64,000 nt of DNA from Xenorhabdus sp014467285 (lineage in GTDB: Bacteria; Pseudomonadota; Gammaproteobacteria; Enterobacterales; Enterobacteriaceae): NCBI RefSeq assembly GCF_014467285.1, contig NZ_NKHR01000021.1, positions 1 through 64,000 on the forward strand, read 5' to 3'. The position numbers were made by a program, and so were the translations under genes. The notes under the pieces were generated by a model. The model made no database searches, was not told where the DNA came from, and saw only the letters and a program-made list of their open reading frames with translations. This document shows, piece by piece, positions 25,251 through 34,398 of the stretch. Position 1 is the first letter of the stretch, and each line of letters begins with the position of its first letter.

Positions 25251-25952
25251 TCAAAGCTCAAGAATATCTTTTACAAACGGGATCGTCAGCTTACGTTGTG
25301 CCACGATAGAAGCGCGATCAAGCTCATCCAAGGTCTTAAACAGTGTTTGCATTTCCCTGTCGAGCCGTTTCAACACAAAGCGCCCGACATCCTCCGGTAA
25401 TTCAAAACCCCGTAATTTAGCCCGTAACTGCAATGCCTGAATTTTCTCATCATCAGACAGAGGCTGTAATTTGTAAATTTGGCCCCAATCCAGACGAGAT
25501 GCCAGATCCGGTAACGTCAGGTTAATCTGCCTTGGAGGACGATCGCCTGTGATCAAAAGGCAAGTCCGGCCAATCTCCACAATTCGATTGTAAAGATTGA
25601 AAATAGCCATCTCCCATTCCTGATCACCGGCAATGCACTCAATATTGTCGATGCACACCAATGATAAATGTTCCATACCATCAAGGACTTCAGGAACAAA
25701 ATAGGCGCGTTTATCCAGTGGTACATATCCTACAGCTTCTTCCTGTTGGGACAATTCGGCACAGGCAGCATGAAGCAAATGACTCTTGCCCCCGCCATCG
25801 CGGGACCAAAAATAGATATAGCTGCCATGTGACTGACTAATGGCCAATTTTATTGCAGCTAATAAGGAAGTATTCTCACCTGCAAAGAAACTGGCAAACG
25901 TTTCATCATCTGGCAAATATAATGGCAATGAAAGCTGCGACGGTGTATTCAG
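25251..25952 (-). CDS. hda: DnaA inactivator Hda
   Basis: AAA+ protein that, bound to the DNA-loaded sliding clamp, triggers DnaA-ATP hydrolysis and so limits replication initiation. The clamp-binding motif QLSLPL is at residues 6-11. The nucleotide site has DGGGKSHLL (Walker A) and LVCIDNIE (Walker B), and the C-terminal helices include QLRAKLRGFELPEDVGRF. The start is set at CTG (25950-25952): GAGG lies 5 nt upstream, the product is then 233 residues as in E. coli, and E. coli hda is known to use a CUG start. The GTG at 25958 would overlap that ribosome binding site. Confidence 0.95.
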   Translation of the reverse strand: MNTPSQLSLPLYLPDDETFASFFAGENTSLLAAIKLAISQSHGSYIYFWSRDGGGKSHLLHAACAELSQQEEAVGYVPLDKRAYFVPEVLDGMEHLSLVCIDNIECIAGDQEWEMAIFNLYNRIVEIGRTCLLITGDRPPRQINLTLPDLASRLDWGQIYKLQPLSDDEKIQALQLRAKLRGFELPEDVGRFVLKRLDREMQTLFKTLDELDRASIVAQRKLTIPFVKDILEL

Positions 25953-26338
25953 AAGCACCTCAAACAGAATGGATAACGAACAGCGCTAAGTCTACCACAA
26001 AAAGTCCCTATAAATGAAACGAATGCTTTGTTTAAAACAGGGGGTTATTGTCGAGGTTAGTCGAGCGATGAAATGGATAGTTTACAACCAACAGGATGGC
26101 AAAAATTTATTTTTTAATATTGGTATTCCGGTAACCAGAAGATTAGTATCAGAACATGCTCCAGAACAAAATCCTTATAACAGGACGCCTATAATAAATC
26201 CATTTTTCCGGTTGACCAGAGATACTCTTTACTAACATAAATTTTATTTCATATCTGACAAACAGATATTCTAATGTAAAAATACAATACGGCGAATTTT
26301 AACGCACTTATCTTAAATTTTTATTATCCGAGGTTCAT

Positions 26339-27205
26339 ATGTTAATGGAAAATATATTACGTGATGTGATACTAAGAACAAAAAATACTTTTATGGGAGG
26401 ATCTGCCAATAAATTTAATTTTGAAACGAGAAACCTTGATAAGGTAGATAATCAAGGAGATCCTATATCACTTAAACTGCAACATCTTATTTCCAGTCAA
26501 TTAAATAAACTTAGTAAAACACGTTTTAACGATATCAGAGATTCACGACTTCCTCATCTATATCAATATATTAATGAAAGCAAATTCAAAATGAACTTGG
26601 TTGGAAATTGTAGTGAACATTGTACTTATGCCTTTCATTATTTAATGAAATGGCATTCATTTGCAATTTTCAATCTTTACAAGGCCATCGATCCCGATCC
26701 AGAAAAGAATATATATATCGTCATATATGAAACTACACTTCCTAAGGATCACTCTTTTATCACGATAAGTCATTTAAAAAGTGATGTTTTTTTAGCTATC
26801 AGAAAAGGGCTATTTTCACACATCCTGCCGGATTCATGGATATGTGATCCTTGGGCAGAAATTGTCTGTAAAGGAAAAGATTATCCTCTTCAATGGAAGC
26901 GTAAAATGAAACAATGGAAAAATGAAAGTGTTTTCGTAGCAACAGAAAGTTCTAAAAATTACGCCAATGCCGCAACAAATAAATATGATGGATTTTTTTC
27001 CCCTACGAGACCAGAAGTTTACAATATGATTTTGCCATATGATAAATTTAAACCAGCATATATAGCTTTTATTGATGGAAAAGGGAATATTAATACACTA
27101 AATAAATTAAGGAATGATTTATGTAAGGTCCCATATGACATCAGTGAAATAGAAAAAAAAGAACTTCTTGATATGGGTTTTCCTGATATAGATAAGACAC
27201 GATAA
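26339..27205 (+). CDS. putative papain-fold toxin/effector (PMT-C3/SseI-like deamidase candidate)
   Basis: A 288-residue protein with no signal peptide. Three short motifs in the right order suggest a C-H-D papain-like site: Cys91 in VGNCSEHCTYAFHYL, His138 in KDHSFITI and Asp170 in WICDPWAE. A Cys followed by DH[SV]F and a DPWA box is the pattern of the dermonecrotic-toxin papain domain (Pasteurella toxin C3, Salmonella SseI), enzymes that deamidate glutamine in host proteins. The His-Asp gap (32) is longer than in those two (about 15), so the match is by motif only. The gene is markedly AT-rich, has GAGG 6 nt before its ATG, and lies between hda and uraA, which are adjacent in E. coli, so it looks acquired. 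Host-directed function and secretion route are inference. Confidence 0.6.
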   Translation: MLMENILRDVILRTKNTFMGGSANKFNFETRNLDKVDNQGDPISLKLQHLISSQLNKLSKTRFNDIRDSRLPHLYQYINESKFKMNLVGNCSEHCTYAFHYLMKWHSFAIFNLYKAIDPDPEKNIYIVIYETTLPKDHSFITISHLKSDVFLAIRKGLFSHILPDSWICDPWAEIVCKGKDYPLQWKRKMKQWKNESVFVATESSKNYANAATNKYDGFFSPTRPEVYNMILPYDKFKPAYIAFIDGKGNINTLNKLRNDLCKVPYDISEIEKKELLDMGFPDIDKTR

Positions 27206-27273
27206 ATATTAATAATGGTAATGGAAATGTAACAGAAAGAGATTACCAAAATAACATTAGAAAAAGATTAAAA

Positions 27274-27293
27274 AGGGCTTTTTACAAAGCCCT
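27274..27293. terminator. bidirectional terminator between toxin-like gene and uraA
   Basis: AGGGCTTT/AAAGCCCT stem with a 4-nt loop, preceded by AAAA and followed by CATTTTATT, between convergent genes. Confidence 0.8.
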
Positions 27294-27319
27294 CATTTTA
27301 TTAATTTATATTATATTAT

Positions 27320-28630
27320 TTATTCTACTGCATCACATTTTCTATCATTTTTAATCGATTTTACAGAAGAATTAATATATTGCTCTTCTGGACGAATAAT
27401 GCTGATCAGTTTGAAAAGCAGGCTCAGGCCAATACCGACGACAGTTGCAAGCGCCATCCCTTTCAATTCCGCTGTACCTATCTGAATCTTCGCCCCGCTG
27501 ACACCAATAATCAAAATAATGGAAGTCAGGATCAAATTCTGTGCTTTACTGTAATCAACTTTAGAATCAATCAAAACTCGAATACCTGATGCACCAATGA
27601 CACCGTATAGCAACAAAGAAACACCGCCCATAACGGGAACAGGGATCATTTGGATCGCCGCGGCTAATTTACCGACGCAAGAAAGCAATATCGCCAACAC
27701 CGCAGCCCCCCCAATCACCCATGTACTATAAACACGAGTCAATGCCATAACACCGATATTCTCACCATAAGTCGTGTTAGGCGTTGAACCGAAGAAACCC
27801 GAAATCATCGTTGAAAAACCATTCGCAAACATTGAGCGATGCAAACCCGGATTTTTCAGCAAATCTTTTTGTACGATATTAGCCGTCACCACCAAATGCC
27901 CGACATGTTCCGCGATCACCACCAACGCCGCCGGTAAAATCGTCATGATGGCAAACCATTCAAAACGAGGTGTATAGAAAGTTGGCAATGCAAACCATGG
28001 GGCTTCACGTACTGGCGTTAAATCTACAACGCCCATAAAGAATGACAGCCCATAACCCACCAGCACACCAATCAGAATCGGAATAATCGCCATAAAACCA
28101 CGGAATACGACAGATCCTAAAATGGTTACAGCCAGCGTTACCATAGATATGGTCAAATTGGTCATATTAACTTCCGAACCTGGCGCTGGACGCAAACCCG
28201 CCATATCCGCAGCAACACCAGCCAATTCCAGGCCGATTACCGCAACAATAGCGCCCATCGCGGCAGGTGGAAACATCACGTTGATCCAACCTCTTCCTGC
28301 TACCTTAACAATCAGGGCAACCAGACAGAACAACAAGCCGCAGACAATAAATCCCCCCAATGCCAATTCATATCCTAAAGGCAGCAGCAACAACACAGGC
28401 GAAATAAAGGCAAAACTTGAACCTAAATAAGCGGGAATTCTCCCTTTACAAATCACCAAATAGAGTAATGTTCCAATACCATTGAACAATAAAATCGTGG
28501 CGGGATTAACTTTAAACAAAATGGGAACCAAAACGGTTGCCCCAAACATAGCAAACAGATGTTGTAAACTTAATGGGATAGTCTGTGCCAAAGGCGGTCT
28601 TTCGTCTACCCCAATAGTCCGACGGGTCAT
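27320..28630 (-). CDS. uraA: uracil:proton symporter
   Basis: Inner-membrane uracil permease of the NCS2/NAT family. The 436 residues show about 14 membrane segments; GAALAVLLS-type repeats, the family Q/E helix AEHVGHLVVTANIVQKD (about 240) and NTTYGENIGVMALTRVYS (about 285-302) match UraA, with the uracil-contacting Glu241- and Glu290-type positions present. The last 25 residues are charged and cytoplasmic. It follows upp on the same strand in the usual upp-uraA pair, with a terminator-like hairpin between them that probably reduces uraA relative to upp. Confidence 0.97.
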   Translation of the reverse strand: MTRRTIGVDERPPLAQTIPLSLQHLFAMFGATVLVPILFKVNPATILLFNGIGTLLYLVICKGRIPAYLGSSFAFISPVLLLLPLGYELALGGFIVCGLLFCLVALIVKVAGRGWINVMFPPAAMGAIVAVIGLELAGVAADMAGLRPAPGSEVNMTNLTISMVTLAVTILGSVVFRGFMAIIPILIGVLVGYGLSFFMGVVDLTPVREAPWFALPTFYTPRFEWFAIMTILPAALVVIAEHVGHLVVTANIVQKDLLKNPGLHRSMFANGFSTMISGFFGSTPNTTYGENIGVMALTRVYSTWVIGGAAVLAILLSCVGKLAAAIQMIPVPVMGGVSLLLYGVIGASGIRVLIDSKVDYSKAQNLILTSIILIIGVSGAKIQIGTAELKGMALATVVGIGLSLLFKLISIIRPEEQYINSSVKSIKNDRKCDAVE

Positions 28631-28671
28631 GTTTAATATCCTCTTATCTCACCTTGCTAGAAACCAAAAAA

Positions 28672-28691
28672 AGCCGACTTTTCAGTCGGCT
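28672..28691 (-). terminator. intercistronic terminator between upp and uraA
   Basis: AGCCGACT/AGTCGGCT stem with a 4-nt loop, then seven T residues on the minus strand, 8 nt after the upp stop. It likely attenuates read-through into uraA. Confidence 0.85.
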
Positions 28692-28698
28692 AAAAATG

Positions 28699-29325
28699 TT
28701 ATTTAGTACCAAATATTTTATCGCCTGCATCCCCCAGGCCAGGAACAATGTACCCATGTTCATTGAGGCGTTCATCAATTGAAGCAGTGTAAAGTTCAAC
28801 ATCCGGGTGAGCTTTTTCCAGTGCAGCGACACCTTCTGGAGCAGCTACCAGAACCAATACCTTAATGACAGGGCATCCTGCTTTTTTCAACAGATCAATC
28901 GTGGCGATCATGGAACCGCCGGTTGCCAACATTGGATCAACAACCAATGCCATGCGCTCATTAATGTCAGAAACCAATTTCTGGAAGTAAGGCACAGGTT
29001 CGAGTGTTTTTTCGTCACGATACACCCCGACAACGCTGATTCGCGCGCTCGGAATATTTTCCAGTACACCATCCATCATGCCCAATCCCGCACGCAGGAT
29101 AGGTACTACCGTAATCTTCTTCCCTTTAATCTGGTCTATTTCTACCGGACCGCACCATCCATCAATGGTTACTTTCTCAACTTCTAAATCAGCAGTTGCT
29201 TCATATGTCAGAAGACTACCCACCTCTGAGGCCAGTTCACGAAAGCGTTTAGTGCTTATATCATGATCTCGCATCAGGCCAAGTTTATGTCTAACCAGTG
29301 GGTGTTTAACCTCAACGATCTTCAT
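28699..29325 (-). CDS. upp: uracil phosphoribosyltransferase
   Basis: Salvage enzyme: uracil plus PRPP gives UMP and pyrophosphate. The 208 residues match E. coli Upp in length. MKIVEVKHPLVRHKLGLMRD opens the protein, VVPILRAGLGMMDG is the type I PRTase region, VDPMLATGGSM (about 130-140) binds PRPP and GLGDAGDKIFGTK closes the uracil site. It is first in an operon with uraA and divergent from purM, sharing an intergenic region with a PurR-box-like site. Confidence 0.98.
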   Translation of the reverse strand: MKIVEVKHPLVRHKLGLMRDHDISTKRFRELASEVGSLLTYEATADLEVEKVTIDGWCGPVEIDQIKGKKITVVPILRAGLGMMDGVLENIPSARISVVGVYRDEKTLEPVPYFQKLVSDINERMALVVDPMLATGGSMIATIDLLKKAGCPVIKVLVLVAAPEGVAALEKAHPDVELYTASIDERLNEHGYIVPGLGDAGDKIFGTK

Positions 29326-29470
29326 GGGTTTCTCCTAATATAGCCGGCAGATAAAAAATCGCGGGATTATACCGCCTTTTCAGCAGCACGCCACTATCAA
29401 TCTATTGATTTTTATCAACCACAACTATTTTTCTTTAATTTTCATTTAGCAGGAATCTTGTATAAAGCTA

Positions 29471-29486
29471 TCGCAAACGTTTGCTT
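29471..29486. promoter_or_regulatory. PurR operator-like site between upp and purM
   Basis: TCGCAAACGTTTGCTT contains the full CGCAAACGTTTGC core of the PurR consensus (ACGCAAACGTTTGCGT), 65-80 nt before the purM start. This fits repression of purMN by PurR with hypoxanthine or guanine. Confidence 0.85.
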
Positions 29487-29550
29487 AGGCTGTTAGAATT
29501 GCTGCCGTTATGTTTTATTCATAAAAATGCAACCATCTGGGAGCTACGCA

Positions 29551-30594
29551 GTGACCAACAAAACCTCTCTTAGCTATAAAGATGCCGGTGTCGATATTGA
29601 TGCTGGCAATGCCTTAGTCAATCGTATCAAAGGTGTCGTAAAACAGACCCGTCGCCCTGAAGTAATGGGGGGATTGGGCGGTTTCGGTGCATTATGTGCC
29701 CTGCCTCAGAAATATCGTGAGCCGGTGTTGGTTTCCGGTACAGATGGTGTTGGTACCAAGCTGCGCCTTGCCATGGATCTGAAACGCCATGATACCATCG
29801 GGATTGATCTGGTCGCCATGTGTGTCAATGATCTGGTTGTTCAGGGAGCAGAGCCTCTTTTCTTCCTTGATTACTATGCTACAGGTAAATTGGATGTGGA
29901 TACCGCAGCCAGTGTTATTACAGGCATAGCCGAAGGCTGCAAACAGGCAGGCTGTGCGCTGGTTGGTGGTGAAACAGCAGAAATGCCTGGTATGTATCAC
30001 GGTGAAGATTATGACGTCGCTGGTTTTTGCGTCGGCGTCGTTGAAAAAGCAGAGATTATTGATGGCAGTCAGGTTCAGGTTGGTGATGCACTGATTGCGC
30101 TGGCATCCAGTGGCCCACATTCTAACGGCTATTCTTTAATCCGTAAAATACTCGAAGTCAGTCAGGCAAACCCTGAAATAACTGAGCTTGACGGAAAATC
30201 ACTCGCAGATCATCTGCTTGCCCCAACGCAAATTTATGTTAAATCAATCCTTGAATTGATTGAAAAAGTTGACGTTCATGCAATTGCACACCTGACAGGG
30301 GGTGGTTTTTGGGAGAATATTCCTCGCGTCCTGCCAGAAAATATGCAAGCCAAAATCAATGCCGGCAGTTGGCAGTGGCCATCAATTTTCACGTGGCTAC
30401 AGCAAGCCGGCAATGTCAGCGAACATGAAATGTACCGCACGTTTAACTGCGGGGTAGGTATGATAATTGCGTTGCCTCAATCTCAGGCAGAACAGGCCAT
30501 TTCATATCTGAAAGCATCCGGTGAAAATGCCTGGCAAATTGGTACAATTTCCGAACTCAACGCTGATGATCAACCAGTTGTTATCAATAAATAA
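29551..30594 (+). CDS. purM: phosphoribosylformylglycinamidine cyclo-ligase (AIR synthetase)
   Basis: Closes FGAM to aminoimidazole ribotide with ATP in de novo purine synthesis. The product is 347 residues from a GTG start at 29551, chosen because GGGAG lies 7 nt upstream and the protein then begins like E. coli PurM (VTNKTSLSYKDAGVDIDAGN). Signatures: RRPEVMGGLGGFGALC, SGTDGVGTKLRLAMD, GGETAEMPGMYHG and HLTGGGFWENIPRVLP. The upstream in-frame ATG at 29527 has no ribosome binding site. Confidence 0.97.
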   Translation: MTNKTSLSYKDAGVDIDAGNALVNRIKGVVKQTRRPEVMGGLGGFGALCALPQKYREPVLVSGTDGVGTKLRLAMDLKRHDTIGIDLVAMCVNDLVVQGAEPLFFLDYYATGKLDVDTAASVITGIAEGCKQAGCALVGGETAEMPGMYHGEDYDVAGFCVGVVEKAEIIDGSQVQVGDALIALASSGPHSNGYSLIRKILEVSQANPEITELDGKSLADHLLAPTQIYVKSILELIEKVDVHAIAHLTGGGFWENIPRVLPENMQAKINAGSWQWPSIFTWLQQAGNVSEHEMYRTFNCGVGMIIALPQSQAEQAISYLKASGENAWQIGTISELNADDQPVVINK

Positions 30595-30626
30595 ATTATA
30601 AAGAAACAAATATTGTTCCCAATAAA

Positions 30627-30661
30627 TTGCAAGTTGCAGTCAATAAAACTGCAACTTGCAA
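30627..30661. repeat. 14-bp palindrome between purM and purN
   Basis: TTGCAAGTTGCAGT and ACTGCAACTTGCAA form a perfect 14-bp stem with a 7-nt loop. There is no T-run. The arms resemble the TTTCAAGTTG palindromes elsewhere in the window, so it is probably a member of a dispersed intergenic repeat that may tune purMN mRNA stability. Confidence 0.7.
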
Positions 30662-30706
30662 GATAAAGGGTATATCAGTCAATGAAATCTTCAGCTAAGA
30701 GAAACC

Positions 30707-31345
30707 ATGAAAAAAATTGTCGTTTTAGTATCCGGCAATGGTAGCAATCTTCAATCCATCATAGATTCCTGCCAACAAAACCGGATTAATGGGAGTATTT
30801 CTGCCGTCTTCAGTAATAATGCTGATGCCTATGGTTTGAAACGGGCTGAACAGGCCAATATTCCAGCCCATTTTATTGACCCAAAAGGATATACTGATCG
30901 CACCAGTTATGATGTTGCTCTGCTCAAGGCTATCGATCAATATCAGCCGGATTTAGTTGTTTTGGCAGGTTATATGAGAATTTTATCGCCCGATTTCGTC
31001 CGGCATTATTATGGACGCCTGCTCAATATTCACCCTTCCCTATTACCAAAATATCCCGGCCTGCATACTCACCAGAAAGCCATTGCAAATGGTGATAAAG
31101 AACATGGCACTTCCATCCATTTTGTTACAGAAGAGCTGGATGGCGGACCAATCATTCTACAAGCTAAAGTACCTATTTTTGATGGAGATAAGGAAGAAGA
31201 CGTTATCGGACGCGTCCAGACCCAAGAACATAATATTTATCCTCTGGTCATTGGTTGGTTCCTGAATGGTCGTTTAGCTATGGAAAGAAATACAGCGGTA
31301 ATGGATGGCAAAGTTTTACCGCCACAAGGTTATGCCTCAGAATAA
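30707..31345 (+). CDS. purN: phosphoribosylglycinamide formyltransferase 1
   Basis: Transfers a formyl group from 10-formyl-tetrahydrofolate to GAR in purine synthesis. The 212 residues include the N-terminal VLVSGNGSNLQSII phosphate loop and the catalytic Asn107, His109 and Asp145 (in LLNIHPSLLPKYPG and VTEELDGGPII), each shifted by one from E. coli. It follows purM by 112 nt, an unusually long gap caused by an inserted palindrome; E. coli purMN are directly coupled. Confidence 0.98.
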   Translation: MKKIVVLVSGNGSNLQSIIDSCQQNRINGSISAVFSNNADAYGLKRAEQANIPAHFIDPKGYTDRTSYDVALLKAIDQYQPDLVVLAGYMRILSPDFVRHYYGRLLNIHPSLLPKYPGLHTHQKAIANGDKEHGTSIHFVTEELDGGPIILQAKVPIFDGDKEEDVIGRVQTQEHNIYPLVIGWFLNGRLAMERNTAVMDGKVLPPQGYASE

Positions 31346-31648
31346 TTAGCCCGTGACTTACAGCTCAGTGTTAATACTCACTTTGGTTAATATACTGTAA
31401 TTAAGATAATACTTTGCTGTAAGTTGCTGTTTCGGATTGGTTTCTATTTCTATGCCTCTATCCCTTTATACTTCTATTATACTTCCATGCCTAAAGAATC
31501 TGGTTGTCTATCCAACTAAAAATATTAACCCGACAATAATTATTTATCTTGTAATAATTATTTATTCGAACATTATTAGCTATATTTGTACCCGATAGAT
31601 TTCACCTTGCAATGCGACGACCGTTTGAAGAAAGTTGAGGGGTATAGA

Positions 31649-31714
31649 ATGAATTTATACAATTCGCAAGGCATACAATCCGCAAGAAGCACTGAGGTAT
31701 CCAATGTCCAGTGA
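31649..31714 (+). CDS. short ORF overlapping the speG start
   Basis: A 21-codon frame (MNLYNSQGIQSARSTEVSNV, then Q and stop) has GAGGGG 6 nt before its ATG and ends 11 nt inside speG in another frame. speG also has its own GAGG. It could be a leader peptide that couples or tunes speG translation; coding status is unproven. Confidence 0.4.
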   Translation: MNLYNSQGIQSARSTEVSNVQ

Positions 31715-32267
31715 TCCAGAAAGACCATCCGTAAATTTGCGCCCCCTTGAGCGGGAAGACCTCCCTTTTGTTCATCAAATTGATAATAATGCCAGTGTCA
31801 TGCGCTATTGGTTTGAAGAGCCTTATGAAGCCTTTGTTGAATTATGCGATCTTTATGACAAGCACATTCATGACCAAAGTGAACGCCGTTTTATTATCGA
31901 AAGCATGAACTCCAAAGTCGGGTTAGTCGAATTAGTCGAAATTGATTATGTCCACCGTCGCTCAGAATTCCAGATTATCATTGCCCCGGCCTACCAAGGG
32001 CAAGGCTATGCTGCCGTTGCTGCCAAACTTGCGATGGAGTACGCTTTTGCTGTCTTGAATCTTTACAAGCTGTACTTAATTGTTGATAAAGAAAATTCGA
32101 AGGCAATTCACATATACAATAAATTGGGATTCTACACCGAAGGCGAATTAATCGATGAATTTTTTGTGAATGGCTCTTATCATACAGCCATTAGGATGTG
32201 TACATTCCAACACCACTATTTTGCCAATAAAACCTGTGAAGCCCAGACCGATATTTTAGTCGGTTAA
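31704..32267 (+). CDS. speG: spermidine N1-acetyltransferase
   Basis: GNAT enzyme that acetylates spermidine and spermine to prevent polyamine toxicity. The 187 residues contain VNLRPLEREDLPFVHQIDNN at the N terminus, VGLVELVEIDYVHRRSEFQI, the acetyl-CoA loop PAYQGQGYA (about 95-103), and the C-terminal NKLGFYTEGELIDEFFVNG; length matches E. coli SpeG (186). GAGG lies 6 nt before the ATG. It stands between purN and ppk on the same strand; about 350 bases without a recognised gene, apart from the short upstream ORF, separate it from purN. Confidence 0.96.
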   Translation: MSSDPERPSVNLRPLEREDLPFVHQIDNNASVMRYWFEEPYEAFVELCDLYDKHIHDQSERRFIIESMNSKVGLVELVEIDYVHRRSEFQIIIAPAYQGQGYAAVAAKLAMEYAFAVLNLYKLYLIVDKENSKAIHIYNKLGFYTEGELIDEFFVNGSYHTAIRMCTFQHHYFANKTCEAQTDILVG

Positions 32268-32325
32268 ACACTTAGCCGGTTGAACGCTGACCATTAGATT
32301 AAATGGAAAACCAAATGGAGTAGTA

Positions 32326-34395
32326 ATGTCCCACGATCGTCTCTATACCGAAAAAGAACTGAGCTGGCTCTCTTTCAACGAACGTGTACTTCAGGAAGCG
32401 GCAGATAAAAGTAACCCGCTGATCGAAAGAATGAGGTTCTTAGGGATCTACTCCAATAACCTGGATGAGTTTTATAAAGTTCGTTTTGCTGACGTAAAAC
32501 GGCGAATTCTTATCAGTGAGGAACGGGGTTCAGCCACCAGCGCCCGCCAATTGTTGAAAAAAATTGAGGCCAAAGTCGCCAAAATCGATCAAGAGTTCGA
32601 TGAACTCTATAACGAGCTGCTACTGGAAATGGCTCGCAACCAGATTTTTTTGATCAATGAACGGCAAATATCGCCGAATCAACAAATCTGGCTACGGCAA
32701 TATTTTCGGCAACATTTGCGCCCACACATTACGCCCATTGTCATCAATCCCGAAACTAATCTGGTTGAGTTTCTCAAAGATGACTATACCTATTTGGCCG
32801 TTGAAATTATCCGTGGTCAAGAAACGCAATATGCCCTGCTGGAAATTCCATCGGATAAAGTCCCTCGTTTCGTTAACCTCCCTCCCGAAATGCCACGCAG
32901 ACGCAAGTCAATGATATTACTTGATAATATTCTGCGTTACACGCTGGATGAAATTTTCAAAGGGTTCTTCGATTATGATACTTTGAATGTCTATTCCATG
33001 AAAATGACTCGTGATTCCGAATATGATTTGGCAACAGAAATGGAATCCAGCCTTCTGGAATTGATGTCCTCCACGCTTAAACAGAGGTTGACGGCAGAGC
33101 CGGTACGATTTGTTTATCAACGTGATATGCCAGATGAAATGGTGGACTTGCTGCGCAGTAAACTAGGGCTTTCCAATGATGATTCCGTCATTGCAGGCGG
33201 ACGCTATCATAATTTTAAAGATTTCATTAAATTTCCCAATGAAGGAAACCGCAGTTTACTAAACAAACCCATGCCACGGCTGCGCCATACCTGGTTCGAC
33301 CATTTCCGCAACGGATTCGATGCTATTCGCGAAAAAGATGTTCTGCTCTATTATCCTTACCACACGTTTGAACATGTACTGGAATTACTGCGGCAGGCTT
33401 CTTTCGATCCCAGCGTGATCTCTATCAAGATTAATATCTACCGTGTTGCAAAAGACTCACGCATTATCGACTCCATGATCCACGCGGCACATAACGGCAA
33501 GAAAGTCACTGTCGTAGTGGAGCTACAGGCACGTTTTGATGAAGAAGCCAACATTCATTGGGCAAAACGCCTGACCGAAGCTGGCGTCCATGTTATTTTT
33601 TCCGCCCCTGGCCTGAAAATTCACGCCAAGCTATTCATCATTTCGCGCCTTGAGGGAAATGAAATTATCCGTTATGCCCATATTGGTACAGGGAATTTCA
33701 ATGAAAAAACAGCGCGGTTATATACCGATTACTCTCTATTGACCGCAAAACCCGAAGTCACCAATGAAGTTCGTCGGGTATTTAACTTTATTGAAAACCC
33801 TTATCGTCCGGTTACATTTGATAATTTGATGGTATCGCCCCAAAACTCACGGGCAACGCTCAACCGATTAATTACTCAAGAAATCGAAAATGCCAAAGCG
33901 GGTGAAGTGGCCGGCATTACCCTGAAAATCAATAACTTAGTTGACAGGGAACTGGTGGATCGCCTGTATGATGCCTCAGAAGCCGGTGTTAAAGTTCGCA
34001 TTCTGGTACGTGGCATGTGTTCTTTAGTTCCCAACCAGCCGGGTTTCAGTGAAAATATTCAGGTCACCAGTATTGTCGATCGCTTTCTGGAACACGATCG
34101 CGTTTATGTTTTTGCCAATAAAGGTGATGAGAAAATATTTCTCTCCTCTGCTGACTGGATGACACGAAATATCGATTATCGCATTGAAGTGGCAGTTTGC
34201 CTGCTGGAACCCATGTTAAAACAACAGGTTCTGGATATCCTCGAATTACAGTTCAGTGATACCGTCAAGGCACGTTATATTGATAAAGAGTTGAGCAACC
34301 GCTATGTTCCACGAGGAAATAAGCGTAAAATCCGTGCGCAACTTGCTGTTTATGATTATCTGAAACACCTTGAACAACCGGAACCCAGAGCCTGA
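32326..34395 (+). CDS. ppk: polyphosphate kinase 1
   Basis: Membrane-associated enzyme that polymerises the gamma-phosphate of ATP into polyphosphate, reversibly. The 689 residues (E. coli 688) contain the N domain (YTEKELSWLSFNERVLQEA), a phospholipase-D-like catalytic core with phospho-acceptor His433 in LKIHAKLFII, GTGNFNEKTARLYTDYSL, and the second His region FLEHDRVYVFANKG. It is followed by ppx after 3 nt, the standard ppk-ppx operon. ATGGAG lies upstream of the start. Confidence 0.98.
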   Translation: MSHDRLYTEKELSWLSFNERVLQEAADKSNPLIERMRFLGIYSNNLDEFYKVRFADVKRRILISEERGSATSARQLLKKIEAKVAKIDQEFDELYNELLLEMARNQIFLINERQISPNQQIWLRQYFRQHLRPHITPIVINPETNLVEFLKDDYTYLAVEIIRGQETQYALLEIPSDKVPRFVNLPPEMPRRRKSMILLDNILRYTLDEIFKGFFDYDTLNVYSMKMTRDSEYDLATEMESSLLELMSSTLKQRLTAEPVRFVYQRDMPDEMVDLLRSKLGLSNDDSVIAGGRYHNFKDFIKFPNEGNRSLLNKPMPRLRHTWFDHFRNGFDAIREKDVLLYYPYHTFEHVLELLRQASFDPSVISIKINIYRVAKDSRIIDSMIHAAHNGKKVTVVVELQARFDEEANIHWAKRLTEAGVHVIFSAPGLKIHAKLFIISRLEGNEIIRYAHIGTGNFNEKTARLYTDYSLLTAKPEVTNEVRRVFNFIENPYRPVTFDNLMVSPQNSRATLNRLITQEIENAKAGEVAGITLKINNLVDRELVDRLYDASEAGVKVRILVRGMCSLVPNQPGFSENIQVTSIVDRFLEHDRVYVFANKGDEKIFLSSADWMTRNIDYRIEVAVCLLEPMLKQQVLDILELQFSDTVKARYIDKELSNRYVPRGNKRKIRAQLAVYDYLKHLEQPEPRA

Positions 34396-34398
34396 TTT

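Noticed and set aside
26014..26235. 73-codon plus-strand frame between hda and the toxin-like gene
   Set aside because: No ribosome binding site, no recognisable domain, composition like the surrounding spacer.
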